A DNA stretch of 64,000 nt from an uncultured Alsobacter sp. (GCF_945952055.1 NZ_CAMFHB010000033.1:1-64000), one strand, 5' to 3'. Positions 16,139 to 25,901 are shown, counted from the stretch's first letter. Notes: a model not told the origin generated them from the letters alone. Numbers and translations: made by a program.

Positions 16139-17713
16139 GTGAAGGTCGCACTCAGCCCCCTCGAATTCGCCCGCCGGGCGCGGCGCCTCTACCCGGAACG
16201 GCTCGCCGTCGTGGATGGCGACCTGCGCCTCACCTACCGCGCCTTCCTGGACCGGTGCGACCGCTGGGCAGCCGCCCTGCAGGGCCTGGGGATCCGGCAC
16301 GGCGACCGGGTCGCCTACATCGCGCCCAACACCCACGCCCAGCTCGAATCCTTCTACGCGGTGCCCATGACGGGAGCCGTGGTGGTGCCGATCAACTTCC
16401 GGCTCACCGCGGACGACTTCGCCTACATCGTCAACCACAGCGGCGCCCGGATCCTGTGCGTGCATTCCGACTATCTCGACGCGGTGGACGCGATCCGCGA
16501 CCGGATGCCGAAGGTGGAGCGCTTCGTGGCCCTGGAGGGGGCGCGTGACGGATGGCTCGACTACGAGGCCTTGCTCGCCGGCGCCGATGCCACACCCGCT
16601 CCGGTCGCGATCGACGAGGACGACCTCCTGTCGATCAACTACACCAGCGGCACGACGGCCAAGCCCAAGGGCGTGATGATCACGCACCGCAACGCCTATC
16701 TGAACGTCCTGGGCACGCTGGTGCATTTCCCGATGTCGCCGGCCGATGCCTATCTCTGGACCCTGCCGATGTTCCACGCCAATGGGTGGACCTTCGTGTG
16801 GAACGTGACGGCACGCGGCGCGACCCATGTCTGCCTGCGCAAGGTCGAGCCAACGGCGATCTTCCAGCTGATCGGGAGCGAGAAGGTGACCACGCTGTGC
16901 GCCGCGCCCACCGTGCTCATCGCCATCGCCAACGCCCCGGAGGAGACCCGCGCACTCGCCAAGGGACAGGTGGTGCGCCTGCTGACCGCCGGTGCACCGC
17001 CCGCCGCCGTCACCATCGAGCGCATCGAGACCGGTCTCGGCTGGCAGGTCACGCACGTCTACGGGCTCACCGAGACCTCGCCCCTGATCCTCGTGTGCGA
17101 GCAAAGGCCGGAGCACGCCGGCCTGGAGCGGGCCGACCTGAGCACGGTGAAGGCGCGGCAGGGCGTCGAGCTCGTCAGCTCCGGCGAGATCCGCGTTGTC
17201 GCGGACGGGGACCAGGACGTGCCCCATGACGGCGCGACGCTGGGCGAGATCGTCGTCCGCGGCAACGTGGTGATGAAGGGCTACTTCAACGACCCGGAGG
17301 CCACCGCCCGCGCCATCGTGGACGGGTGGTTCCACACCGGCGACGCCGCCGTCGTCCATCCGGACGGCTTCGTCGAGATCCGCGACCGCTTCAAGGACGT
17401 GATCATCAGCGGCGGCGAGAACATTTCGTCCGTGGAGGTGGAAGGCGTGCTGCTGCGCCATCCCGCCATCCAGGAGGTATCGGTGGTGGGCATGCCGCAC
17501 CCGAAATGGGGCGAGGCGCCGCACGCCTTCGTGGTGCTGCTGCCGGGCGCCTCCACGACGGAGGCGGAGTTGAAGCAGTTCGCGCGGGACAACATGGCCC
17601 ACTTCAAGACCCCACAGTGGTTCACCTTCGTCGAGGATCTGCCGAAGACGGCCACCGGCAAGATCCAGAAGTACATCCTGCGCGGGCGCGGCGCGGCGAT
17701 TGCGCGGCAATAG
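16139..17713 (+). CDS. Acyl-CoA synthetase (AMP-forming, long-chain-type)
   Basis: The 524-residue product is an ANL-superfamily ligase that activates a carboxylic acid to its CoA thioester. It shows the P-loop YTSGTTAKPKGVMITH, VYGLTETSP (A5 motif), GWFHTGDAAVVHPDG with the ATP-binding aspartate, RFKDVIISGGENISS and the catalytic lysine near the C-terminus in PKTATGKIQK. The GTG start follows AAAGGA. The substrate may be a fatty or aromatic acid. It follows the oxygenase cluster, so it could activate the acid left after ring or chain cleavage, but 700 bases of repeat-containing DNA separate them. Confidence 0.88.
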   Translation: MKVALSPLEFARRARRLYPERLAVVDGDLRLTYRAFLDRCDRWAAALQGLGIRHGDRVAYIAPNTHAQLESFYAVPMTGAVVVPINFRLTADDFAYIVNHSGARILCVHSDYLDAVDAIRDRMPKVERFVALEGARDGWLDYEALLAGADATPAPVAIDEDDLLSINYTSGTTAKPKGVMITHRNAYLNVLGTLVHFPMSPADAYLWTLPMFHANGWTFVWNVTARGATHVCLRKVEPTAIFQLIGSEKVTTLCAAPTVLIAIANAPEETRALAKGQVVRLLTAGAPPAAVTIERIETGLGWQVTHVYGLTETSPLILVCEQRPEHAGLERADLSTVKARQGVELVSSGEIRVVADGDQDVPHDGATLGEIVVRGNVVMKGYFNDPEATARAIVDGWFHTGDAAVVHPDGFVEIRDRFKDVIISGGENISSVEVEGVLLRHPAIQEVSVVGMPHPKWGEAPHAFVVLLPGASTTEAELKQFARDNMAHFKTPQWFTFVEDLPKTATGKIQKYILRGRGAAIARQ

Positions 17714-17789
17714 GCGTTCGCGCCACCGTGGAGTAAGGTGAGCGCGATACGCGTTTTTGGGCCGGCCAGTTGGCCGCAGGACTGCATCC

Positions 17790-19751
17790 GTGTCTTCCGC
17801 CGACGAACGAGCCGACACCGCCGCCCTTTCCGCCGAGCTCGCCGAGGCACGCGCCGAGCAAGCCGCGACCGCCGAGATCCTCGCGGCGATCGGGCGATCG
17901 GACATGGACCTCGGCGCGGTGCTGGTCCAGCTCATCCGGTCCGCGATCAACCTGTGCGGCGGCGAACGGGGCGTCATCTGGATCAGGCGCGGGGACCTTT
18001 TGCACCTCGAGGCCCACGTGGGCTACCCGGAGGAGTGGGTCGACCTCGCGAGCGCCAATCCGATCCTGCCGGATTCCGGCTCCAGCACTGCGACTGGCCG
18101 GACCGCCGCCCTCGGAGAGGTGCTGAACATCGCGGACCTGCCCAACGATCCGCGGTTCAGCGGCTACGGTGCGCACCGCGTGGGCGACTACCGGGGCAGC
18201 CTGTCGGCTCCCCTGTTGCGGGACGGGACGGTCGTCGGCGTCCTCGGCCTGACGCGTCCGATGCCCGGCCTCTTTTCCGACCGGCAGGTCGGGCTGCTTC
18301 GCCGCTTCGCCAGCCAGGCGGTGGTCGCGGTCGAGAATGCGCGTCTGTTCGGCGAGGTCCAGGCCCGCACGAGAGACCTGAAGGCGGCGCTCGATCAGCA
18401 GACGGCGACCGCCGACGTGCTGAAGGTGGTCAGCCAGTCGATCCTCGACCTCGACGGCGTCCTCACGACGATCATCGACACCGCGGTCCGCCTGTGCGGC
18501 GGCGCGCGCGGCACGATCTACCTCGTCGCCGGGGACGAGCTGGTGGCCTCGGCCTTTCACTCGAAAGTGCCCGAGGACTTGCGGGCTCATCTGCGGGCCA
18601 CTCGCTACCGCCTCGATGACAACCGGCCGATCCCCGACGCGGTCCGTGCCTGCGAAGCGATGCAGATCGTCGACGTCCAGAAGGACCCACGATGGCAGGA
18701 CCGCACCGTCCTGACCAAGGCGCGGTTCGGATCGATGCTGTATGTGCCGTTGGTCCAGGACGGGCGGGGCATCGGCTGCATGGCCATTCCCCGGGAAGAA
18801 GCGATCGGGTTCACCGACAGGGACATCGGCCTGGTCCGCAGCTTTGCCGACCAGGCCGTGATCGCCGTGCGCAATGCCAGCCTGTTCCAGCAGGTTCAGA
18901 CGCGGACCGTGGAGCTGGAGCGATCCATCGACGACCTGCGGCTGGCGCAGGATCGGCTGGTGCAGACCGAGAAGCTCGCGTCGCTCGGCCAGCTCACCGC
19001 GGGCATCGCCCACGAGATCAAGAATCCGCTGAACTTCGTCAACAATTTCGCGGCGCTGTCCGCCGATCTCGTGGACGAACTGATCGACGTGCTGCGCCCC
19101 GCCGGGCTCCGCCCGGCGGTTCGCACCGAGATCGACGAGATCGCCGGGCTGTTGAAGGGCAACCTGGAGAAGGTGGCCAGCCATGGACGGCGCGCGGACT
19201 CCATCGTGCGCACCATGCTGCAACACTCGCGCGGCGGGTCGGGGGAGCTTCGGCGCATCGCGGTGAATGCCCTCGTCGACGAGAGCCTCGGCCTGGCCTA
19301 TCACGGGGCCCGCGCCGAGCATCAGGGGTTCAGCGTGGCGCTGCGCCGCCACTTCGGGCCGGAGGCCGGCGAGGCCGACGTCAGGCCGCAGGAGCTGGCC
19401 CGCGTGCTGCTGAATCTGTTCAGCAACGGCTTCTATGCCGTCCGCCAGCGCGCCGAGGGCGGCGAGCCCGGCTATGAGCCCTGCCTGACGGTGACGACCA
19501 CGGGCACGGCGGACGCGGTCGAGATCCGGATCCACGACAACGGCACGGGCATGCCGGAGGCCGTGGTGCAGAAGCTGTTCACGCCGTTCTTCACCACCAA
19601 GCCGCCGGGGGAAGGCACCGGCCTCGGCCTGTCCCTGAGCCACGACATCGTCGTGACGCAGCACGGCGGCAGAATCGACGTCACGTCCGAACCCGGTCGC
19701 TTCACGGAGTTCCGGATCGTCCTCCCGCGCGACGGGTCGGCAGCGGCCTGA
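17790..19751 (+). CDS. Cytoplasmic sensor histidine kinase with two GAF domains
   Basis: The 653-residue product has a short coiled-coil head, two GAF domains (about residues 30-190 and 220-375), a coiled coil, and a kinase core. The phospho-acceptor is H408 in AGIAHEIKNPLNFVNNF. The ATPase N, G1 and G2 boxes are seen in LLNLFSNGFYAV, IHDNGTGM and GEGTGLGLSL. No membrane segments are present, so it senses a soluble ligand or redox cue. The GTG at 17790 follows GCAGGA; a TTG at 17757 is less likely. No response regulator gene is adjacent, so it is an orphan kinase. Confidence 0.9.
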   Translation: MSSADERADTAALSAELAEARAEQAATAEILAAIGRSDMDLGAVLVQLIRSAINLCGGERGVIWIRRGDLLHLEAHVGYPEEWVDLASANPILPDSGSSTATGRTAALGEVLNIADLPNDPRFSGYGAHRVGDYRGSLSAPLLRDGTVVGVLGLTRPMPGLFSDRQVGLLRRFASQAVVAVENARLFGEVQARTRDLKAALDQQTATADVLKVVSQSILDLDGVLTTIIDTAVRLCGGARGTIYLVAGDELVASAFHSKVPEDLRAHLRATRYRLDDNRPIPDAVRACEAMQIVDVQKDPRWQDRTVLTKARFGSMLYVPLVQDGRGIGCMAIPREEAIGFTDRDIGLVRSFADQAVIAVRNASLFQQVQTRTVELERSIDDLRLAQDRLVQTEKLASLGQLTAGIAHEIKNPLNFVNNFAALSADLVDELIDVLRPAGLRPAVRTEIDEIAGLLKGNLEKVASHGRRADSIVRTMLQHSRGGSGELRRIAVNALVDESLGLAYHGARAEHQGFSVALRRHFGPEAGEADVRPQELARVLLNLFSNGFYAVRQRAEGGEPGYEPCLTVTTTGTADAVEIRIHDNGTGMPEAVVQKLFTPFFTTKPPGEGTGLGLSLSHDIVVTQHGGRIDVTSEPGRFTEFRIVLPRDGSAAA

Positions 19752-19761
19752 CCGCGGCGAC

Positions 19762-20646
19762 CTATGCTGGCGTGCCGCGCTTGAGGCGGGTCAGCGCGGG
19801 GACGAACGCGTCGGCATGACCCTGCGCCACCGCCTCCCGGAACGTCTGTGCGGTCGCTCGGGCGACGGGAGCGGCGACGCCGAGATCCTCCATCAGCGCG
19901 GCGAGGCAACGGGTGTTCTCGGCGGCGTTGCCGAGGCTGAGCTTGCGGCGGGCCTCGTCGCCGTCGATGGCGGCGGCCGCCATGGCCTGGAACGTGCTGC
20001 TGGTCATGCCCGTCTCGCCGAGGAGTTCGGCGAAGGTCGGGAGGGCGATGCCGGCATGCGTCGCCGCGACGAGGGCTTCCGCGCTGGCCGCCGCCGTCGC
20101 CATGCCGATGAAGCCCATGATCAGCCGCGCCCTGTGCGCCGCCCCTGTCGGCCCCATCGGCAGCACCCGGCGTGCGACCGCGGCGAGAGGCGTCCGAAGA
20201 CGCTCGGCGAGTTCGGATGCGGCGCCCAGCATGATGGTCAGTTCGCCGGCCACGGCCTGCTCCGGAGCGCCCAGGATGGCACCGTCGACATAGTGCGCGC
20301 CCCGCGCCTCGTAGGCCCGCGCGAGGTCCATGCCCACGCGCGGATCTCCCGTCGTCAGGTCGAGATGGATGCTGCCCGGGCGGACCGCCGGCAGGATGAC
20401 GTCCCGGGAGACGCGTTCGACGACCTCCGAGGACGGAAGACACGTGACGACGAGGTCGCAGGCGCCGACCTCCTCCGCGCTGCCGGCCTCCCGCGCGCCG
20501 GCCTGGACCAGGGCGTCGGTGTTGCTGCGCCGCGGGCCGGCCAGGATGCACAGACGTTGACCGCCGGCGAGCCAGCGCATCGCCACGGCGCCTCCCATGC
20601 TTCCCGTGCCGACGAAGCCGATGGGCGAGGCGTTGGAAATGGTCAC
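19762..20646 (-). CDS. NAD(P)-dependent beta-hydroxyacid dehydrogenase (3-hydroxyisobutyrate dehydrogenase family)
   Basis: The 294-residue product starts with the dinucleotide-binding IGFVGTGSMGGAVAMRWL. It carries the family substrate motif region (DGAILGAPEQAVAGELTIMLG), then a helical C-terminal half. In the canonical family a catalytic lysine follows in GxxGxGxxxK; here that stretch reads GPTGAAHRARLIMGF, so the lysine appears to be replaced. This may mean altered chemistry, for example imine reduction. The GTG start follows AAGGAG six bases upstream. The gene is convergent with the kinase and divergent from the DUF1801 gene. Confidence 0.75.
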   Translation of the reverse strand: MTISNASPIGFVGTGSMGGAVAMRWLAGGQRLCILAGPRRSNTDALVQAGAREAGSAEEVGACDLVVTCLPSSEVVERVSRDVILPAVRPGSIHLDLTTGDPRVGMDLARAYEARGAHYVDGAILGAPEQAVAGELTIMLGAASELAERLRTPLAAVARRVLPMGPTGAAHRARLIMGFIGMATAAASAEALVAATHAGIALPTFAELLGETGMTSSTFQAMAAAAIDGDEARRKLSLGNAAENTRCLAALMEDLGVAAPVARATAQTFREAVAQGHADAFVPALTRLKRGTPA

Positions 20647-20805
20647 ACACTTCTCCTTGGGGCGACGGGCGACGTGGATCGTCCGAGGAACGAAGGCACC
20701 ATACATGGCTTGACGGGCACGACGACGGCGCGGAAGGCTGGTCTGCGATGCAGGCCGGCCCGGGCGCCCCGCCCCGCCGTCCCACCGATCCTTGGAGAAT
20801 CGAGC

Positions 20806-21201
20806 ATGACCGACACCGAGTCCTCCTCGCGCGTCGACGCACGCATCGCGGACATCGGCGGCTGGCGCGGCGCCACGCTGGCCCGGCTTCGCGGCCTCAT
20901 CCGGGAGGCCGATCCCCAGGTGGTGGAGACGATCAAGTGGCAGAAGCCCACCAACCCGGGGGGCGTGCCGACCTGGGAGCACGACGGGATCCTGTGCACC
21001 GGCGAGGTCTACAAGGCGTATGTGAAGCTGACCTTCGCGCATGGGGCGGCACTCCCCGACCCCGCGGGCCTGTTCAACGCCGGTTTCGGCGGTGGAACGC
21101 GGCGCGCCATCGACATTCGCGAAGGCGGCATGGTCGAGGCCGAGGCCTTCAAGGCGCTCATCAAGGCGGCGGTGGCCCACAATACCGGCCGCAAGCGCTG
21201 A
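20806..21201 (+). CDS. DUF1801-domain protein
   Basis: The 131-residue protein matches the DUF1801 fold family, with an ADPQVVETIKWQKPTNP segment, GILCTGEVYKAYVKLTFAHG, and an FNAGFGGGTRRAIDI turn ending in a basic tail. Such proteins are small, soluble and of unknown biochemistry. The ATG follows TTGGAGAATCGAGC. It stands between the dehydrogenase and the ABC exporter genes with no overlap, so it is probably transcribed alone. Confidence 0.8.
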   Translation: MTDTESSSRVDARIADIGGWRGATLARLRGLIREADPQVVETIKWQKPTNPGGVPTWEHDGILCTGEVYKAYVKLTFAHGAALPDPAGLFNAGFGGGTRRAIDIREGGMVEAEAFKALIKAAVAHNTGRKR

Positions 21202-21368
21202 AGCCTGCCGAAAACGGTCGGGGGCCGCGTTCGCCGGGACGTCGCCCGGCCCAGGCGTCGGGCTGCGACGGCCGGTGTCATCTCGTGGCTCCGGCTTCAG
21301 CCTTTTTCGACCATTTGGATGCGAGGATCGGCGCTCGGCCCGAAAGGGCTCGCGACGAGACAGGCATC

Positions 21369-22181
21369 ATGACCCTTCCCTCCCCGCCCGCGCTGCGCAT
21401 CCGAAACCTGCACAAGCGCTTCGACAGGCCGGCCGTCGACGGATTGGAGCTGACCATCGCCGCGGGTGAGTTCTATGCCCTGCTGGGGCCCAACGGGGCA
21501 GGGAAGACCACATCGCTGCGCATGGTGGCCGGGCTCCTGGTGCCCGATGCCGGCAGCATCGAGGTCTACGGGATCGATGCCCTGGCCGACCCGCTCGCGG
21601 CGCGGCAAGTGACCGCGTGGCTGCCCGACGAGCCGATGATCTACGACAAGCTGACGCCGCTGGAGTACCTGGAGTTCGTGGCCGGCCTGTGGGGCGTTCC
21701 GGCGGGCGAGGCGGCGCGGGAGGCGGACGTGCTGTTGCGCGGCCTCGACCTCTGGCATGCGCGCGACAGCCGCTGCGAGGGCTTTTCCCGCGGCATGCGC
21801 CAGAAGGTGGCGCTCGCGGGGGCGCTGATCCACAACCCGTCGCTGCTGATCCTGGACGAACCGCTCACCGGCCTGGACACGGCCGTGGCGAGGCAGGTGA
21901 AGGACATCCTGACGGCACGCGCGGCGGCGGGAGCGACCATCATCCTGACGACGCACATCCTGGAGGTGGCCGAGCGGCTGGCAACCCGCATCGGGATCAT
22001 CCAGGCCGGGCGTCTCATCGCCGAAGGCAGCCTGCAGGAATTGCGCGAGGCCGCCGCCCAGCACCGACTGGGGGTGCCCGGCCCGGGCGCCGGGCGCCCG
22101 GAGACGCTGGAGGACGTGTTCCTCGACCTCGTTTCAGGCTCCCGGACGGAAAGCCCGGCGGCCCGGGCCGACGCGGCATGA
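21369..22181 (+). CDS. ABC-2-type transporter ATP-binding protein
   Basis: The 270-residue ATPase has Walker A GPNGAGKTT, signature FSRGMRQK, Walker B LLILDEPLTGLD and the H-loop histidine in LTTHILEVAE. The closeness to DRA/CcmA-type exporters, together with a C-terminal tail (LEDVFLDL), indicates an export or lantibiotic-type ABC system rather than an importer. Its stop overlaps the start of the membrane partner by ATGA, so the two are coupled. The transported substrate is unknown. Confidence 0.88.
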   Translation: MTLPSPPALRIRNLHKRFDRPAVDGLELTIAAGEFYALLGPNGAGKTTSLRMVAGLLVPDAGSIEVYGIDALADPLAARQVTAWLPDEPMIYDKLTPLEYLEFVAGLWGVPAGEAAREADVLLRGLDLWHARDSRCEGFSRGMRQKVALAGALIHNPSLLILDEPLTGLDTAVARQVKDILTARAAAGATIILTTHILEVAERLATRIGIIQAGRLIAEGSLQELREAAAQHRLGVPGPGAGRPETLEDVFLDLVSGSRTESPAARADAA

Positions 22182-23770
22182 GCGCCTCGCTCGGACGGGT
22201 GCCGGTGGCCGGGTCGATCCGGCTGCTGCTGGGCCATGAACTGCGGCTGTGGCGGCGGCGGGTGTCGGATGCCCGGCGGCGCTGGGGGCGCGCCTTGCCC
22301 ATGGTGCTGGTCGCCGTGGCGCTCGTTCTGCACCTCGTCGCCTTCGGCGCGGTGCGGATGCTGAACCGGGTGCCGGAGCGCATCGACGACGCTCTGGTCC
22401 TGCCGCTCCTGGGCGGCGCGCTCGTGATGCTGTGGTCGCTGCTGCTGGCCCAGGCCCTGACCGCGGCCACGCGGGCCTTCTTCGAGGCCGGTGCGATCGA
22501 CCTGATCCACACGGCCCCGATCCCGCCGGACAGGATCTTCGCGACACGGGCCCTGGCCGTCGCCGTGATCACCGGCGGGCCCTTCGCGATCTTCATCCTG
22601 CCGCTGGCCCACATGGGTCTCGTGCAGGGCACGCCGACCTGGCTCGCCCTCTATCCCGTGCTGGCCGCCCTGTCGCTCAGCGCGACCGCCGGCGGCATGG
22701 CCCTGGCGCTGCTGCTCGTCCGCCTCGTGGGCCCGCGCCTGACGCGGAGCCTCGGCCAGGTGCTCGCGGTGCTGATCGGTACGGGCCTCGGCATGGCCGT
22801 GCAGGGCTTCAATCGCCTGCCCACCGAAGACAAGGTCGCGATCCTGTCCGGGCTGTCCGGCCAGACCGAGGGCGTGCTGCCGACGCTGGGCCATATCGCG
22901 GCGGATCTCGGGCGCACGCTCACGGGGGACCTCCTCGCGCTGTCGTGGCTGGGCGTCGGAAGCGTCGCCCTGTTCCTGCTCTCCGTGGCGGCCCTGGGAC
23001 CCGCGTTCCAGAGGGCACGGGCCCTGGCCGGCGGTGCCGCCGAAACTTTACCGGCGCAGGGGCGGCGGTCCGGGAAGGCCCGGGGCCCCGTCTTCGGACG
23101 CGGGATCGCCGCGACGCTGCGGCACAAGGAACTGCGCCTGCTCACCCGCGACCCGTGGGTGCTGATGCCCGTGCTGCAAAGGTCCATCGCGCTCGTGCCG
23201 ACCTGCCTGGCCCTGGCGGGCCTCGACAGCAGCGGCAACCTCGTGCTGGCGCTCACCGCGCCGATGCTCGTGGTGTTCGCCGGCAAGCTCGCGGGCGGGC
23301 TGGCCTGGCTGACGCTGGCCGCGGAGGAAGCGCCGGAGCTCATCGCGACGGCGCCGGTGGCGGCGGCCCGCGTGGCCCGCGCCAAGGTCGAGGCCGCGCT
23401 GATCGCGATGGCGGCTCTGTTCGGACTGCCTCTCCTGCTGCTGGCCGTCCAGGACCCGGCCGTCGCGGCGGCCACGGCGCTGGGTTGCGTCGCGGCCACG
23501 GGCAGCGCCACCCTGCTGGCCATGGCCGAGCCGCGGCGCAACGCCAGGCGCGACTTCGGCGACCGCTTCCGCAACTCCGCCGGCTTCGCCGTGGCGGAGC
23601 TGGCCGTGACGCTCGGCTGGGCGGCCGTCGCCTGGTGCGCCGTCCAGGGGCAGTTGCTGGCCGCGGCGGGCATCGCGGCGAGCACTTTCGCCCTGCTGGC
23701 CGGCGCGGTGTCCCTGCTGCGCGGACCGAAGGCAACGGCGCCGGCACCCTCGTCGTCCAAGCCGGCCTGA
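22178..23770 (+). CDS. Large ABC exporter membrane subunit
   Basis: The 530-residue protein is highly hydrophobic, with about 12 membrane spans in two halves separated by a charged linker (near residues 285-315). It begins with a basic amphipathic stretch (HELRLWRRRVSDARRRWGR). It overlaps the ATPase gene by four bases and is clearly its transmembrane partner. The size suggests one polypeptide contributes both membrane halves. I recognise no substrate-specific motif. Confidence 0.75.
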   Translation: MSASLGRVPVAGSIRLLLGHELRLWRRRVSDARRRWGRALPMVLVAVALVLHLVAFGAVRMLNRVPERIDDALVLPLLGGALVMLWSLLLAQALTAATRAFFEAGAIDLIHTAPIPPDRIFATRALAVAVITGGPFAIFILPLAHMGLVQGTPTWLALYPVLAALSLSATAGGMALALLLVRLVGPRLTRSLGQVLAVLIGTGLGMAVQGFNRLPTEDKVAILSGLSGQTEGVLPTLGHIAADLGRTLTGDLLALSWLGVGSVALFLLSVAALGPAFQRARALAGGAAETLPAQGRRSGKARGPVFGRGIAATLRHKELRLLTRDPWVLMPVLQRSIALVPTCLALAGLDSSGNLVLALTAPMLVVFAGKLAGGLAWLTLAAEEAPELIATAPVAAARVARAKVEAALIAMAALFGLPLLLLAVQDPAVAAATALGCVAATGSATLLAMAEPRRNARRDFGDRFRNSAGFAVAELAVTLGWAAVAWCAVQGQLLAAAGIAASTFALLAGAVSLLRGPKATAPAPSSSKPA

Positions 23771-24036
23771 GCCGCGCGACGAGCCTACGGCGCTCGTGGC
23801 GGCACCCGGTCCGCGAGCGATGGCCGTAGGCTGTCGGCGTGACGACTCTGCAACTCTTGGTATTCCAACGAATTATTTGCGATTTAAAGTAGACACTACT
23901 CGTCACATAGGTGTGTTACTGCAGCTGAATTCATTTTTGCTGCTTGATATCAATGACCATCTCCACTATGCGAAGCAAATTGCTCGCCGGGCGCGAATTT
24001 TGTCCCCCGTTTTTTGCACGGCTCGATAGGTGTCTT

Positions 24037-24537
24037 GTGAATTCGATTTTTCGTTGCGTCGTTGCCAGCCTGCTGTTTCCCTCCTCCGCGTTGGCCGGTG
24101 GGTGGATGCTCGAACGCAAGACGTCGCCGGCCACGGGCGAGACGGCCACGATGCTCTCGCTCACGACCGAGGACATGCACGTCACCAACGCCCCGGATGC
24201 GCCGCGTTCGGCGCAGCTCTTCGTGCAGTGCTGGCAGAGCACGGTCAGCCTCGTGGTGGCGTTTCCGACCAGCCTGACCTCGCGTTCCAACCTGTCCGTC
24301 CGCCTCGCCTACAGGATCGGCGAGGAGGCCACCGACCCGGCGCCGGCCGGCGTTTCAGGAAACGGGCGCGCGACGGGCTGGTGGAAGACGGCCGCGGCCA
24401 TGCCGGTCATCGAAAAGATGAAGCGGGAAAGCGAACTCACCTTGACGGTCGAGGGCGACCGCGCCGCAAAGGCTCGCTTCGGGCTTGCCGGCTTCGCGGA
24501 GGCGGTCGAGCCTGTTCTGGCCGCGTGCGGCCAGTGA
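24037..24537 (+). CDS. Exported hypothetical protein
   Basis: The 166-residue product has a Sec signal peptide (about residues 1-19, ending SSALAGGW). It has two cysteines (one in LFVQCWQS, one near the C-terminus) that could form a disulfide in the periplasm. The GTG at 24037 is chosen because AGG lies six bases upstream and it places the signal peptide at the very start; the upstream TTG would spoil it. The preceding 200 bases are AT-rich for this genome. The pattern (short beta strands, a WWKTAAAMP segment) resembles small periplasmic proteins. No family recognised with confidence. Confidence 0.6.
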   Translation: MNSIFRCVVASLLFPSSALAGGWMLERKTSPATGETATMLSLTTEDMHVTNAPDAPRSAQLFVQCWQSTVSLVVAFPTSLTSRSNLSVRLAYRIGEEATDPAPAGVSGNGRATGWWKTAAAMPVIEKMKRESELTLTVEGDRAAKARFGLAGFAEAVEPVLAACGQ

Positions 24538-24629
24538 ACCCGGTCCGAACGGCCGCGCCCCGGCCGGGCGTCGGTCGCGAACGCGACGACTGAGCCGCTG
24601 GATCGATCGCCCGACCGATTCACGCACTC

Positions 24630-25901
24630 TCAGTTGGTGAGCGTCGGCGACTTCACGACTTTCGCGATGGCGTCGGCGATCTTCGAGACCATGTTCTGGT
24701 TGCCCTCGGTCAGTGTCCCGCCCACCGTGAAGCGCGGCCAGGTCTTCACCGTCTGCCAGCCATCGGCCTTGCCGTCGTCGTCGTTGCTGTTGAGATCCGG
24801 GTTGCCGAAGAAAATCAGCAGCATGTTGAGCTGGTTGACGACCGCGGGGTCGTTCCACTTGCTGAGCAGGCCCGGGTAGCTGCGCGGAAACTTCTGCGCC
24901 GACGGGTAATTCGGGTTCTTCACGCTGACCGAGTAGTTGGGCTTGTGGGCCGCGGCGTCGGTCCAGACGACGATGACGGGGTAGATGGCCTCGATGGCCT
25001 TCCCGAGCGCGGGGGGAACGTCGCCGACCTTGGCCCAGGGGCTGTCCATGGCCTCGTTGACGCATTCGAGCCCGGCCTCCGGCAGGTCGCCACCACCCCA
25101 GGCCACCTCGGGATTGACGAAGGTCTGCATGTCGGTGCGCTTGGCCGGCAGCTCGAAGAAGCCCGAGGCCTTCATGGGCGGTATGTCGCCCACGTAGGTC
25201 CAGTAGTCGGGATCCGACGCCTTGATGTACTTGTTGACGTAGGTCCCGCTGTTCCAGACATAGACGTAGGTGTTGTTGCCGTTCAGCTTGATGCCACCGT
25301 AGTCCCTGTAGTAGATGACCCGCGCGCGGATGAGGTCGAACTTGTCCGTGCCGCGCTTCGTCAGTTCGGCGTTCAGGTTCGACTCGAAGTTCAGCACGTT
25401 CGCCTTCACGGCGTTCAGCGTCGCGGTCATGGAGCCGGTGGCGTCCACGCACATCACGATGTCCAGCTGGCGCACCGACGGCTTGGCGATGGCGGCCGTC
25501 GAGGTGACGTTGGTGGCCATGGCGGTCTGGCCGATGATGTGCGTCAGGCTCGTCGGCACGCTGGCCTGCACGCTGCCCGTGATCGTCTTCAGGTCCTTGG
25601 CCAGCTTGAAGTCGATCGTCTTCACCATGGCGAGCACATCATGCGGCAGTTGCGACTCGAAGTAGCGCTTCGCCGTGGCTTCACGCGACGCGTCGGTATC
25701 CTCGAGCTTGGCGGCGGCGAGTACGGCCATGTCCGCGGCCGTCTGCAGCTTGGTCCGGATGCGCAAGGTGGTGTTGTAGTCGACGCCGATGCCGATCACC
25801 AGGACGGTCGGGACCAGCATCACGGCGAAGGCGGGAGACAAAGCCCCGCCGGCATGCCGCAGGAAGCGAAGGCAAGACCGAAAAACCGCGACAGCACTCA
25901 T
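24630..25901 (-). CDS. TadG-like pilus-assembly protein with VWA domain
   Basis: The 423-residue product starts like TadE/TadG proteins: a short basic head, one membrane span (about residues 20-40), then the conserved VDYNTTLRIRTKLQTAADMAVLAAA helix. A von Willebrand factor A domain follows, with the metal site DATGSM near residue 155 in CVDATGSMTATL and the later WTDAAAH aspartate. TadG works in Flp pilus/tight-adherence assembly at the membrane. No other tad genes lie in this window, so this is an isolated copy. It is divergent from no near gene; AT-rich sequence lies upstream. Confidence 0.82.
   Translation of the reverse strand: MSAVAVFRSCLRFLRHAGGALSPAFAVMLVPTVLVIGIGVDYNTTLRIRTKLQTAADMAVLAAAKLEDTDASREATAKRYFESQLPHDVLAMVKTIDFKLAKDLKTITGSVQASVPTSLTHIIGQTAMATNVTSTAAIAKPSVRQLDIVMCVDATGSMTATLNAVKANVLNFESNLNAELTKRGTDKFDLIRARVIYYRDYGGIKLNGNNTYVYVWNSGTYVNKYIKASDPDYWTYVGDIPPMKASGFFELPAKRTDMQTFVNPEVAWGGGDLPEAGLECVNEAMDSPWAKVGDVPPALGKAIEAIYPVIVVWTDAAAHKPNYSVSVKNPNYPSAQKFPRSYPGLLSKWNDPAVVNQLNMLLIFFGNPDLNSNDDDGKADGWQTVKTWPRFTVGGTLTEGNQNMVSKIADAIAKVVKSPTLTN

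Noticed and set aside
20748-21368. Upstream extension of the ABC ATPase frame over the DUF1801 gene
   Set aside because: The DUF1801 product occupies another frame with full-length family match, and the ATPase has its own ATG at 21369.
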